This document shows positions 46,942-55,699 of a stretch of 64,000 nt of DNA, piece by piece. Every line of letters begins with the position of its first letter. The stretch's first letter is position 1. Both the position numbers and the translations under genes were made by a program. Source of the stretch: Jeotgalibacillus sp. ET6 (GTDB lineage: Bacteria > Bacillota > Bacilli > Bacillales > Jeotgalibacillaceae); assembly GCF_029667115.1 (NCBI RefSeq), contig NZ_JARUIU010000007.1:1-64000 (forward strand). Direction: 5' to 3'. The notes under the pieces are model-generated. The model had not been told where the DNA came from. It saw nothing but the letters and a program-made list of their open reading frames with translations, and did not search any database.

Positions 46942-48168
46942 ATGAATAAATGGGGTCAAATAATTTTAGTATTGATTTCTCTCGTATTTACGGCGTATCA
47001 AAAAATAGTTAATGGTGAACCCTTTTTCACAATGGACTTCTTTATCTTTACCCTTATCGCCTGGCTTGTGGGCTGGCAATACGATAAAGCCCGTTATTAT
47101 GAAAAACAGGCACGTTCGAGTGAAGACAGCTATAAACAATTGCTGGATTCATTGCCGGAATCCATTCTGATCCACAGGGACTCTACTATTATTTACGTTA
47201 ATCAAGCAGCGGTTTTAATGATGGGGGCTTCCACTGAGAAACAAATCCTCGGCAAATCAATTCTGGATTTTATTGATGCAGAGTATGAAGAACGGATAAG
47301 GGAACGAGTAAAACAGGCAAAAAAAGAGAAACGGCCGTTAAACAGTATCGAGCACAGATTAAAACGTCTGGACGGATCGAAGTTTTTCTTCGAGGTTTCT
47401 TCACTGTCCATTGCATTTGGTAACAAACCGGCTATCCTCTCCATCGGAAAAGATATCACGAGCAGAAAGCTTCAATCTGAACAGCTCATTCAAAAATCTG
47501 AAAAATTGGCCATGCTCGGTCAGCTCGCAGCAGGTATCGCCCATGAAATCCGGAATCCCCTTACTTCAATTAAAGGCTTTATCCACCTGCTACAGGCCAA
47601 TAATCGAAAAGAGGAATACTTTGATATTGTTTTTTCAGAGCTTGATAGGATCAATGAAATCGTAGGCGAATTCCTTGTTCTCGCCAAACCAAGTGCAGCA
47701 ACGTTTGTCGAACAAGATGTGAAGGTGTTGATCAAAGACGTTGTCACCTTAATCAATACACAGTCTATTTTAAATAATGTCCAGATTTTCGTTGAGTTCG
47801 AAAGTGATTTGCCAATGGTCAGCTGCGAAAAAAATCAAATTAAGCAGGTATTTCTGAACCTCCTTAAAAATTCAATTGAAGCCATGCCAAAAGGCGGAAT
47901 CATCGATGTGAAGGTAAAGGAAAAAGAAGAAGATCAAATTTCAATCATCATTGTGGACCAAGGAGTCGGCATTCCTAAGGAGAGGCTTTCCACTCTTGGA
48001 GAACCCTTTTACACCACAAAGGAAAAGGGTACGGGTCTTGGACTCATGACCTGCTATAAAATTATTGAAAGCCATAAAGGCAAACTGAACATTCAAAGTG
48101 AAGTTAATGAGGGAACGACAATAGAAATCCTGCTGCCTGCGACTACTCAATCCTTGTTGAAAGTGTAG
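46942..48168 (+). CDS. PAS-domain histidine kinase, sporulation-kinase type
   Basis: The 408-aa protein has two N-terminal membrane helices (about 5-22 and 30-45), a PAS domain (about 65-180; LLDSLPESILIHRDSTIIYVN), the phospho-acceptor LAAGIAHEIRNPLTSIKGFI, and ATP boxes FLNLLKNSIEAMP, VDQGVGIPKERL and GTGLGLMTCYKI. The HEIRNPLT motif and the layout match the KinA-E group that feeds the Spo0F phosphorelay. No response regulator lies beside it, which fits. An extended -10 (TGCTATGAT, 46903-46911) precedes it. Confidence 0.85.
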   Translation: MNKWGQIILVLISLVFTAYQKIVNGEPFFTMDFFIFTLIAWLVGWQYDKARYYEKQARSSEDSYKQLLDSLPESILIHRDSTIIYVNQAAVLMMGASTEKQILGKSILDFIDAEYEERIRERVKQAKKEKRPLNSIEHRLKRLDGSKFFFEVSSLSIAFGNKPAILSIGKDITSRKLQSEQLIQKSEKLAMLGQLAAGIAHEIRNPLTSIKGFIHLLQANNRKEEYFDIVFSELDRINEIVGEFLVLAKPSAATFVEQDVKVLIKDVVTLINTQSILNNVQIFVEFESDLPMVSCEKNQIKQVFLNLLKNSIEAMPKGGIIDVKVKEKEEDQISIIIVDQGVGIPKERLSTLGEPFYTTKEKGTGLGLMTCYKIIESHKGKLNIQSEVNEGTTIEILLPATTQSLLKV

Positions 48169-48873
48169 TAAGCTATACCGATTTAATCATATAAATCCTG
48201 GTCTGGATTTAAAATAAAGCTGGGATGTTTATAAAAAAGATGAAACGTTTAAAAAATGTCATGCTGCTTTGCCTCTTTGGATTATATCTAAGGAGGTTAT
48301 TTTGTTAGATAAGGACTTACTTAATTAAGAAGCAGAGTGGAAGCAGAGGTTATAATAAAAATAATATATATTTGTGATTTTTTTCACTTAAACTAATGGC
48401 AAAAGATTGTGGAAAACTCAGTTCAAAATGAAATGCTTAATTTTGAAACTTAAGTATGTTTTTTCGTATTTAATATAAAGGGGTTTTAAAATGAGTAAGA
48501 AACATAATCCTCCTCGTAGATAAACAAGAAGTAGTATGGAATACATCACATTGGAAGATAACAAAACAACCATTACGGAAAACGCTTCGTTAATTATTAA
48601 ATAGGGTGCGCGGAGAGATTGTTAGTAGGAAAATAAGATTAGGATTAGCGTGCTGGCGTGTTTCTTAGATAATGATCCCACAAAACATCTTGAAATTAAG
48701 TCTTATAGGAATCGGAGCGTTTCTCAAAGAGCGGAATCGCACCTGCTTATTTAAGTAACCGGGCATATTAATGGATGTACATTCGTAACGATAACAGATG
48801 AAACATTTTTAATTGAATACACCTATAATAGTAGAGTGTAATATGCTAAAAAATAATTTTAGGGTGGGGTTAT
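48169..48873. other. 700-bp region without an intact gene, probably decayed coding DNA
   Basis: Good ribosome sites precede tiny frames: AAGGAGG near 48290 leads to an 8-codon frame, and an ATG at 48491 opens MSKKHNPPRR then stop, after which the same frame continues TRSSMEYITLEDNKTTITEN to another stop. Such short in-frame pieces look like eroded genes. No RNA gene or terminator is evident. Confidence 0.4.
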
Positions 48874-49182
48874 ATGCCGTTTTGTAGAAAATGTGATAAT
48901 AAGTGGTCCTGGAAACAAACTTCCAAAAAGACTTTCACTTTAAACCCCGCAATGTCTTGTCCTTATTGTGGTGAAACGCAATATCAAACACAAAAGTCAA
49001 GAATGAAAAGTGCCTCCTTAAATTTTTTCATACTAATACCGCTTTTGATTAACATTTTCTTTGATGTTCCAGGCCTCATTTTATTAAGTTCATTTCCTAT
49101 TGTATTCATTTTAATTATTTCCCTGCATCCATTTTTAACGGAACTAAGTAGTGAAGAAGAATATACCAACCTTTTTAAATAG
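48874..49182 (+). CDS. Zinc-ribbon membrane protein (TIGR04104-like)
   Basis: A 102-aa protein whose N-terminal 45 residues form a zinc ribbon: CRKC near residue 4 and CPYC near 30, with the KWSWKQT segment typical of the TIGR04104 group. Two membrane helices follow (about 50-65 and 68-86). The function of the group is unknown. Confidence 0.75.
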   Translation: MPFCRKCDNKWSWKQTSKKTFTLNPAMSCPYCGETQYQTQKSRMKSASLNFFILIPLLINIFFDVPGLILLSSFPIVFILIISLHPFLTELSSEEEYTNLFK

Positions 49183-49310
49183 CGGATGCAAAACTTCAAT
49201 AAAAGTTCAAGAAGTTTAAATATAATATTGGTATCCAATATTATATTTCTTGAGTTTTACAGTATATCAATTGATTTATAAACCAATATAGAATCAATTA
49301 GAAATACCTC

Positions 49311-49338
49311 GTCTGGAGGATGCCCTCCAGACCTTTTT
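49311..49338 (+). terminator. Terminator
   Basis: GTCTGGAGG pairs with CCTCCAGAC and is followed by CTTTTT. Confidence 0.8.
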
Positions 49339-49463
49339 ATGTCTTTTTTTAAACGCATAACTCCCACCCAAAATACAAAGATGCCGTCTCATGAAGCATC
49401 ATCTGCGCATACACTGATTATGGCGGATTTATCCAGCGTTTCATTAGAAAAAGAATAGGGGGG

Positions 49464-50408
49464 ATGAAGTTGTTTGGAAATGTGCTGGTTACAGGAGGAG
49501 CTGGTTTTTTAGGCTCTCAGCTTGTTCAGGCTTTACTGCCCTTATCAGATCATATTTATATTATTGATAATTTATCAACGGCCTCTAAAGAAGCGGTCCC
49601 GGCATCCAATAAAGTCACTTTTTATCAAAGCTGCATTACAGACGAAGAGGTCTTAGATGAAATTCTTCCAAAGGTGGAGTATATATTTCATTTTGCGTGC
49701 AAAAATCTTCTCTTGTCCGTTATCAATGTAGATGCTGATTTTCATACAAACGTGCTCGGCGGATTCACGCTGCTGCGTAAAGCAAAAGAGCTATGCCCTA
49801 ACCTGAAGCGGTTTATCTACGCCTCAACTGCGTCTATCTACGGAAATGCCGATATTCTTCCTACTCCTGAGTCCTACTATAATATTGGACTGCCGTATTC
49901 AGCGAGCAAATTTACAACCGAACACTATTGTGATGTGTATTACACTCTGTATCAAATGCCTGTCACGACGCTGAGATTTTCAAACGTTTACGGTCCCGGG
50001 CAGCTTGTTTCTAATCCTTACTGCGGGGTGATTGCTAAATTTTTTGATTCAGTCCAAAACGGGCAGCCGCTTAAAATTTACGGAGACGGAAAACAAACAA
50101 GGGACTTTACTTATATAGAGGATGCGATTGAGGCCACATTGCTTGCGGCAACAACAGATGCGGCCATCGGGGAGAAATACAATGTGGGAACCAGTGAGGA
50201 AACGAGCATCGTCGAACTTGCCCAGGTCCTTAAACAAGTAACCGGTACGCAAACACTCGCTGATGAATATCATCCCAAGCGCGAAGTGGATGTCGTGCAA
50301 AGAAGATGCATGAACACAGCTAAAATTGAACAGGAACTGAACTGGAAAAACAAACATACGCTTTTTGAAGGGCTTGAGAAAACGAAAAGATGGCTGGAGG
50401 GAACGTGA
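49464..50408 (+). CDS. NAD-dependent sugar epimerase/dehydratase (extended SDR)
   Basis: The 314-aa enzyme has the extended-SDR NAD site TGGAGFLGSQL, the IDNLSTASKE specificity loop, active-site STASIYGNAD with YSASKF (Tyr-x3-Lys), and the C-terminal sugar-nucleotide region KIYGDGKQTRDFTYIEDA. It is close to UDP-glucose 4-epimerase/GalE-like or WbpP-type enzymes. A glycosyltransferase gene faces it, so both may serve cell-surface glycan synthesis, though they are convergent and not co-transcribed. Confidence 0.85.
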   Translation: MKLFGNVLVTGGAGFLGSQLVQALLPLSDHIYIIDNLSTASKEAVPASNKVTFYQSCITDEEVLDEILPKVEYIFHFACKNLLLSVINVDADFHTNVLGGFTLLRKAKELCPNLKRFIYASTASIYGNADILPTPESYYNIGLPYSASKFTTEHYCDVYYTLYQMPVTTLRFSNVYGPGQLVSNPYCGVIAKFFDSVQNGQPLKIYGDGKQTRDFTYIEDAIEATLLAATTDAAIGEKYNVGTSEETSIVELAQVLKQVTGTQTLADEYHPKREVDVVQRRCMNTAKIEQELNWKNKHTLFEGLEKTKRWLEGT

Positions 50409-50487
50409 CAAAAACGACTCCTGCAGAAGAAGACGGCACGTTCATCGGTTCATGCAGAAAGCGTCCTTCTGAAGCGAAGTGAACCGG

Positions 50488-50526
50488 TAAAAGAGCGCGA
50501 GGCATCGTCCCCGGCGCTCTTTTATT
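50488..50526. terminator. Bidirectional terminator
   Basis: TAAAAGAGCGC pairs with GCGCTCTTTTA between the epimerase and the glycosyltransferase genes. Confidence 0.82.
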
Positions 50527-51796
50527 TTTGTTGTGTGTAAATATCCTTAATTAATTTGCTGTTAACGGCTGCATCATGGTAAGTTTCAGCATATTTTCTG
50601 CTTTTTTGCCCGATATCCTTGAGCATATCCTGGTTTTTTAAAATGGTTTCAAGCACGTCTTTTATGGTATCCGGGTTGGCTGACAGAATAGGGAGCTCTT
50701 TAGGGTAGTGACGTTTCATTTCATCCGTGATCCAGCAGACCACCGGCTTTCCAAGAGCCATCGCCTCTACACTGAATAAGCCGTAGCTCCCCACATGAAG
50801 CTGATCAATAATCACATCCGCTTTTTTATAAATCTCTTTTGCCTCCTTGTGAGAGAGTCCCTGGACAAGCTTAAAGGTAAATGAATAGTCTGCTCTTAGT
50901 TTTTCGATTGCCTGGAGTATATATTTGGTTCCTTTAATAGAGGGAGAGGTTGGTGCATGAACAAGCAAGGGAAGTGGATTCTTTGGCAGACATGTGTCAG
51001 ATGGGTAAGCCGTTAAGTCAATCATCGAGGGCACGATATGGACGTGTTCATAATAGTCTTTTACATAAGGGTATAATTCATAATCCGGAATCATGCAATG
51101 CTTGATGGATTTTGATAGGGTTGTAAGCTTTTTACTGATCTTATCTTCATTCTTGTCTTTTACCAGTGCATAAGGATTTGTGCGGAGAGCGGCTGAATGC
51201 ATTCTCACATCACTTCCCCAGTGGTGCATGATCATCGGTTTTTTAGCAGCTGTTAAAATAGCGAGATCTGAATAATCGAATGTAAGGGTCGTGCCAAAGT
51301 GAAAATGAAATTGATCATAGCGGTTAGTAAACTCCACAGCGAGCTTTCGCAGAACTGAGTTTAGCGCAGGTGTGCTTCTTTTTTTAAGTAAATTGATCGT
51401 GTAGTCAGAGGAGTAGCCCAGATAGTAGGGGTAATAATTAATGGATTTCGCATTCACATTGTGCAAGGACAATCCTTTGGAGATGGCGTGCATTTGATTG
51501 GCGATTTCTATGGAGCCGTGAAGCACATTTAATTCGCTCTTATCGGGTTTAATATCCTTAAAAAATTGTGTAAGCAATGATTCATATACAGGATTCGAAG
51601 GGGATTCCACAGAACCTCTCCAAACCCAAAGCCATGACTGATCGGGGTTCCCTTTAACAGAAGAGAGAAGGGCATGAAGTAAGTATTTTTCAGGTACTTC
51701 ATTTCCATTATGATCTATTTCGATTATATTTTCGTTTATCTTATTTACATTGTCTATTTTCAGCAGGCTCGCTAATTTTGCAATCAGTTTTTCCAT
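50522..51796 (-). CDS. GT-B fold glycosyltransferase (GT4-like)
   Basis: A 424-aa soluble protein. The C-terminal half has the GT4 signs: LVHAPTSPSIKGTKYIL at the start of the second Rossmann domain and the donor-binding IDQLHVGSYGLFSVEAMALGKPVV (Glu in the EX7E-like position). The N-terminal half is less conserved. Donor and acceptor are unknown; envelope or spore-surface glycan is likely. ATG 51796 follows GGAGG; GTG at 51802 is an alternative. Confidence 0.75.
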   Translation of the reverse strand: MEKLIAKLASLLKIDNVNKINENIIEIDHNGNEVPEKYLLHALLSSVKGNPDQSWLWVWRGSVESPSNPVYESLLTQFFKDIKPDKSELNVLHGSIEIANQMHAISKGLSLHNVNAKSINYYPYYLGYSSDYTINLLKKRSTPALNSVLRKLAVEFTNRYDQFHFHFGTTLTFDYSDLAILTAAKKPMIMHHWGSDVRMHSAALRTNPYALVKDKNEDKISKKLTTLSKSIKHCMIPDYELYPYVKDYYEHVHIVPSMIDLTAYPSDTCLPKNPLPLLVHAPTSPSIKGTKYILQAIEKLRADYSFTFKLVQGLSHKEAKEIYKKADVIIDQLHVGSYGLFSVEAMALGKPVVCWITDEMKRHYPKELPILSANPDTIKDVLETILKNQDMLKDIGQKSRKYAETYHDAAVNSKLIKDIYTQQK

Positions 51797-51974
51797 GCGC
51801 ACCTCCGCTTTTCATATTATATAAGCGTGCAACGATTGAATCCCTCTCCATTGAACATATTAATTGAAACGCAGATTATGAACACATTGCACAAATATGA
51901 TACCCGTTGGAATTTTTAAAATATTTTGCCAGCATTGCGGAGTAACCCATTAAATAATTGACATGTATACCCGA

Positions 51975-52008
51975 TACTATATAGTAGTATATAATCATCT
52001 ATATAGTA
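51975..52008. promoter_or_regulatory. Two palindromic sites before the GGDEF-EAL gene
   Basis: TACTATATAGTA at 51975-51986 and CTATATAG at 51999-52006 share a core with centres 22 bp apart, about two helical turns. They overlap an AT-rich promoter area 70-100 bases before the gene. Confidence 0.4.
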
Positions 52009-52075
52009 AAATATACTTATTTTATTAGGTAAGTAAGACTATCCTATAAAATATTTACATAAGGCGGAAATGTAA

Positions 52076-54460
52076 ATGAACCTAAAACCCAAACACTTTA
52101 TTTATTTTATCGCACTATATATCCTTTTTTATTATTCACTTATTGTTTTTTTTCAAAGTAATCGTGAGGTTATGACGTTCTTTGGGAGTATTCTTCAAGT
52201 GATCGCACCTTTAGTTGCAGGAGCTATGATCTTCAAGCAGTTTCTTCTTTTAAAGGGTGATCGAATAAGGATCTATTGGCTGCTGGCTTCTATTGCTGCA
52301 TTAAGCTACGGTTTTGGAACGTTCATTTTCAGATATAATTTAGTCGTATACGATCTTACCACCAGTACAATTTATTACGATATACTCTGGTATTTAAGCA
52401 TCCTTTCATTTATTTCAGCACTCGTCTTTATCATGTCCCTAACCAAAAATACGGCAAAAACCATTCAGTACGCTTTCGATATCTTTATTGTCATGGTGGT
52501 GGCGACATCCATCAGCTGGCATTTTTTAATCGATCCATTGTTCAGCCTCAGCACTGGAGGGGCGGAGGTCTTCACCTTTATCAGCTATCTGGTCGGCATC
52601 CTCCTTATGTTATTTGCGATATTAAGCATCTATTATTCTCAGGATACGGTTTTCCCAAAAAAAGTTTTTGCCATTAACATACTGGGATTTACGGTGTTAT
52701 TGCTTGCGAATATCTCTTTTCTTTACATCATGATCAACTATGGATATGCAGCAGATAATTTTAGTGACCCCCTTTGGCCTCTTTCTATGCTGCTTTTTGG
52801 GCTGGGGAGCCTGTACAACCAGAAATCTGATAAAAAAATGGTAGAAACTGATGAAAAGAGTATGGAGAGATCAGGTGAAAATTCGCTAACGATCAAATTA
52901 ATTCTGCCTTATTTAAGCGTAGTGATTATTTTCGTATTTATGATTTTTCAAGGGGTATTGGAATTTAACAGTATTGTGATAGGCTCTATTATTTCAACAT
53001 TACTAATTATTATCCGGCAAATTTTCACGTTAATACAAAATCGCGATTTCCTTATTCAATCTCAAAAGCTGAATAAGAAGCTTGAAATCATAGTAGCAGA
53101 TCGGACAAAAGAGCTGCATGTTAAAAATCAGGAATTAGAAGAGTCTATGAGAGAAGTAGAATATATTGCGTATCATGACAGCCTGACTTCACTGCCCAAC
53201 AGACGGTATTTTGAAGAAGCAGTTGAGAAAGCAATGAAAGAGTCACTGTCTTCTGATAATGGACTGGCAATTTTATTTATTGATTTGGATCGATTTAAAT
53301 TTATTAATGACACATTAGGACATCACATAGGAGATTTATTATTAAAACATGTTGCCAGATCATTAAAAGAAATCGTTGGAGACCAGCATATCGTTTCTCG
53401 TCAGGGCGGGGATGAATTTATGATTCTATTATGCAGCACATCCAGGGAGGAAGCAGGACAGACAGCAGAAAAAATCGTGAAAGAGTTGGAAAACCCAATT
53501 TCGATCAATGGAAACGAACTGTTTATTACATCAAGTATCGGGATTACCCTCTACCCTCAGCATGGCAGCAATGCAGACACGTTAATAAAAAGAGCGGACA
53601 CCTCAATGTACAGCGCCAAAGATCAGGGGAAAAACCGCTATCAATTTTTCAACGCCAGTATGGATGAACAAATACTGTTAAAAACCAATTTGGAAAATGG
53701 CTTAAGACGGGCGATTGAACTTGATGAACTAAGTGTGGCTTACCAGCCGAAAATGGAGCTCAGATCAAAAGGAATCATAGGAGCGGAGGCTCTATTAAGG
53801 TGGAAGCATAAAAAATATGGTTCTATTTCTCCTTCTACGTTTATTCCGCTGGCTGAAGAAACGGGACTCATTGTGAAGCTTGGGGACTGGATTTTAAACG
53901 AAGCCTGTTTACAGCTAAAGAAGTGGCATCTTGCAGGGATGAATCAGTTTTCTGTTTCCGTTAATGTGTCGACCATTCAATTTCTCCAGAAGGATTTTGT
54001 GGAAAAGGTAGAGAATGTACTCATACAAGCTGACCTCGAACCAAAATTTTTAGAGCTGGAAATAACAGAAAGCACCATGATGGATATTAAATTAGTTGTG
54101 GCGAAGCTGGAAAAATTAAGAAGTCTGGGAATCAATATTTCAGTAGATGACTTTGGTTCAGGTTATTCTTCTTTGAGCCACCTTAAAAATCTGCCGATCG
54201 ATATATTAAAAATTGATAAAACATTCATTGATGATATTGAGAATAATAGGAGCAATGCAGCCATTGTCTCCACCATATTGAACTTAGCACGCAATCTTAG
54301 CCTGACCGTTATTGCTGAAGGCGTGGAGAATGAAAAACAGTATGAGATATTAAGTGAAAAAGGATGCGATCAAATACAGGGATATTTCTTGAGTAAACCT
54401 CTGCCGGCTGGAGAGATGGTCAAAATGATTGAGGCATCTTCCGAGACCTATACCAGGTAG
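52076..54460 (+). CDS. Membrane GGDEF-EAL protein (cyclic-di-GMP turnover)
   Basis: The 794-aa protein has about eight membrane helices (residues 5-330), a short coiled coil (about 340-362), GGDEF (about 365-530) with intact active site RQGGDEFMIL, and EAL (about 545-790). EAL residues look complete: GAEALLRW, NVS, EITES, and VDDFGSGYSSLSHL with IDILKIDKTF. Both synthesis and hydrolysis of cyclic-di-GMP are thus possible. No RxxD inhibitory site is obvious. Two palindromes lie upstream. Confidence 0.9.
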   Translation: MNLKPKHFIYFIALYILFYYSLIVFFQSNREVMTFFGSILQVIAPLVAGAMIFKQFLLLKGDRIRIYWLLASIAALSYGFGTFIFRYNLVVYDLTTSTIYYDILWYLSILSFISALVFIMSLTKNTAKTIQYAFDIFIVMVVATSISWHFLIDPLFSLSTGGAEVFTFISYLVGILLMLFAILSIYYSQDTVFPKKVFAINILGFTVLLLANISFLYIMINYGYAADNFSDPLWPLSMLLFGLGSLYNQKSDKKMVETDEKSMERSGENSLTIKLILPYLSVVIIFVFMIFQGVLEFNSIVIGSIISTLLIIIRQIFTLIQNRDFLIQSQKLNKKLEIIVADRTKELHVKNQELEESMREVEYIAYHDSLTSLPNRRYFEEAVEKAMKESLSSDNGLAILFIDLDRFKFINDTLGHHIGDLLLKHVARSLKEIVGDQHIVSRQGGDEFMILLCSTSREEAGQTAEKIVKELENPISINGNELFITSSIGITLYPQHGSNADTLIKRADTSMYSAKDQGKNRYQFFNASMDEQILLKTNLENGLRRAIELDELSVAYQPKMELRSKGIIGAEALLRWKHKKYGSISPSTFIPLAEETGLIVKLGDWILNEACLQLKKWHLAGMNQFSVSVNVSTIQFLQKDFVEKVENVLIQADLEPKFLELEITESTMMDIKLVVAKLEKLRSLGINISVDDFGSGYSSLSHLKNLPIDILKIDKTFIDDIENNRSNAAIVSTILNLARNLSLTVIAEGVENEKQYEILSEKGCDQIQGYFLSKPLPAGEMVKMIEASSETYTR

Positions 54461-54549
54461 TGAGATGCTAAGTACATGAACAGAGATCGGGAGTCCACAG
54501 TTCTACTCTTAAAGTATGAAGTTAATTGATGACAAGAAAGGAGTCATAA

Positions 54550-55524
54550 ATGAAAAAGAGAAACCGGAAAAAAAGGCTCATCCTTTTAGGGGCATTCCTC
54601 TTATTTGCTGTGGCCGTGTGGTTGAATAATACGAGCCTGTTTTATTCTAACGATACGGATTTTAAGGTTCTTGCTCATAGAGGGCTGGCTCAAACCTTCG
54701 ATGTATCCAAGGTGGAGTACGATACAAATACAGCTGAAGTCATTTATCCGCCAGAGCATCCTTATTTAGAAAATACTCTGCCTTCTATAAAAGCTGCTTT
54801 TGACCATGGAGCAGACATTGTGGAATTGGATATAAAGCTAACGAAAGATCGCCAATTAGCTGTTTTTCATGATTTCGATTTAGCTTATCGCACAAATGGG
54901 AAAGGCGAAGTCAGCGAGTATACAATGGAAGAATTGAAGGAACTGGATGTTGGGTATCGTTATACGGCTGATGAGGGGGAAAGCTACCCATTTCGCGGTA
55001 AAGGTGTCGGATTGATGCCCAGTTTGGACGAAGTGCTTGCAGCTTTTCCTGATCAATCGTTTCTGATTCACGACAAAGATGGCGAACTGGAAACCACGAA
55101 AGTACTTTGGGAGGGCTATTTAAGCAATCTATCTAAGGAGCAGTTGAATCGAATAACGGTTTATGGTGACGGAGCAGGGGAAGGATTTGATTACCTGCGA
55201 TCGAAGCATGAAGAGATGAAACTGTTGACAAAGGACATGATGGTCAGTGCGCTAGTAATGTATGAAGTAGCGGGCTGGACAGGGTACATCCCAAAGGAAT
55301 TGCATAATATGGAGCTGCATGTACCTTTGAAATATGCGAAGCTTCTATGGGGATGGCCTGCTAAATTTATTGACCGCATGGAATCGGTTAATACACGAGT
55401 CGTCATTGTAGAGGGAAATGGCAAATGGTCAGAGGGGTTTGATACGAAAGAAAGTCTGGAAAAAATCCCGGAAGGTTATCAGGGGTATATATGGACAAAC
55501 CGGGTTGATATTATCACTAAATGA
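54550..55524 (+). CDS. Glycerophosphodiester phosphodiesterase-family protein
   Basis: The 324-aa protein has an N-terminal membrane anchor or signal (residues 8-25), then the GDPD barrel: LAHRGLAQ (catalytic His), ENTLPSIKAAFDHGADIVELDIKLTKD, and VFHDFDLAYRTNGKG with the second His. It would release glycerol phosphate from glycerophosphodiesters or lipoteichoic-acid units outside the cell. It follows the GGDEF-EAL gene by 90 bp with AAGGAG. Confidence 0.88.
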   Translation: MKKRNRKKRLILLGAFLLFAVAVWLNNTSLFYSNDTDFKVLAHRGLAQTFDVSKVEYDTNTAEVIYPPEHPYLENTLPSIKAAFDHGADIVELDIKLTKDRQLAVFHDFDLAYRTNGKGEVSEYTMEELKELDVGYRYTADEGESYPFRGKGVGLMPSLDEVLAAFPDQSFLIHDKDGELETTKVLWEGYLSNLSKEQLNRITVYGDGAGEGFDYLRSKHEEMKLLTKDMMVSALVMYEVAGWTGYIPKELHNMELHVPLKYAKLLWGWPAKFIDRMESVNTRVVIVEGNGKWSEGFDTKESLEKIPEGYQGYIWTNRVDIITK

Positions 55525-55660
55525 TTTAAAGGGGCGGCCTAACGAGAAACAGTGAAGCATCACCTCATACAGCACCTCCTGTAAAAGACCTTTTTGGGCG
55601 AGCCGGATTCACATGCAAAAGTATTCGTTGAAGATAAATTCAAAATTTCAGTTGCAAATA

Positions 55661-55695
55661 GGAAGCCACGATGATTTCTCATCGTGGCTTCCTTT
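55661..55695. terminator. Hairpin between GDPD and GH16 genes
   Basis: GGAAGCCACGATGA pairs with TCATCGTGGCTTCC (14 bp). T-runs are short on both sides. Confidence 0.7.
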
Positions 55696-55699
55696 AGAT

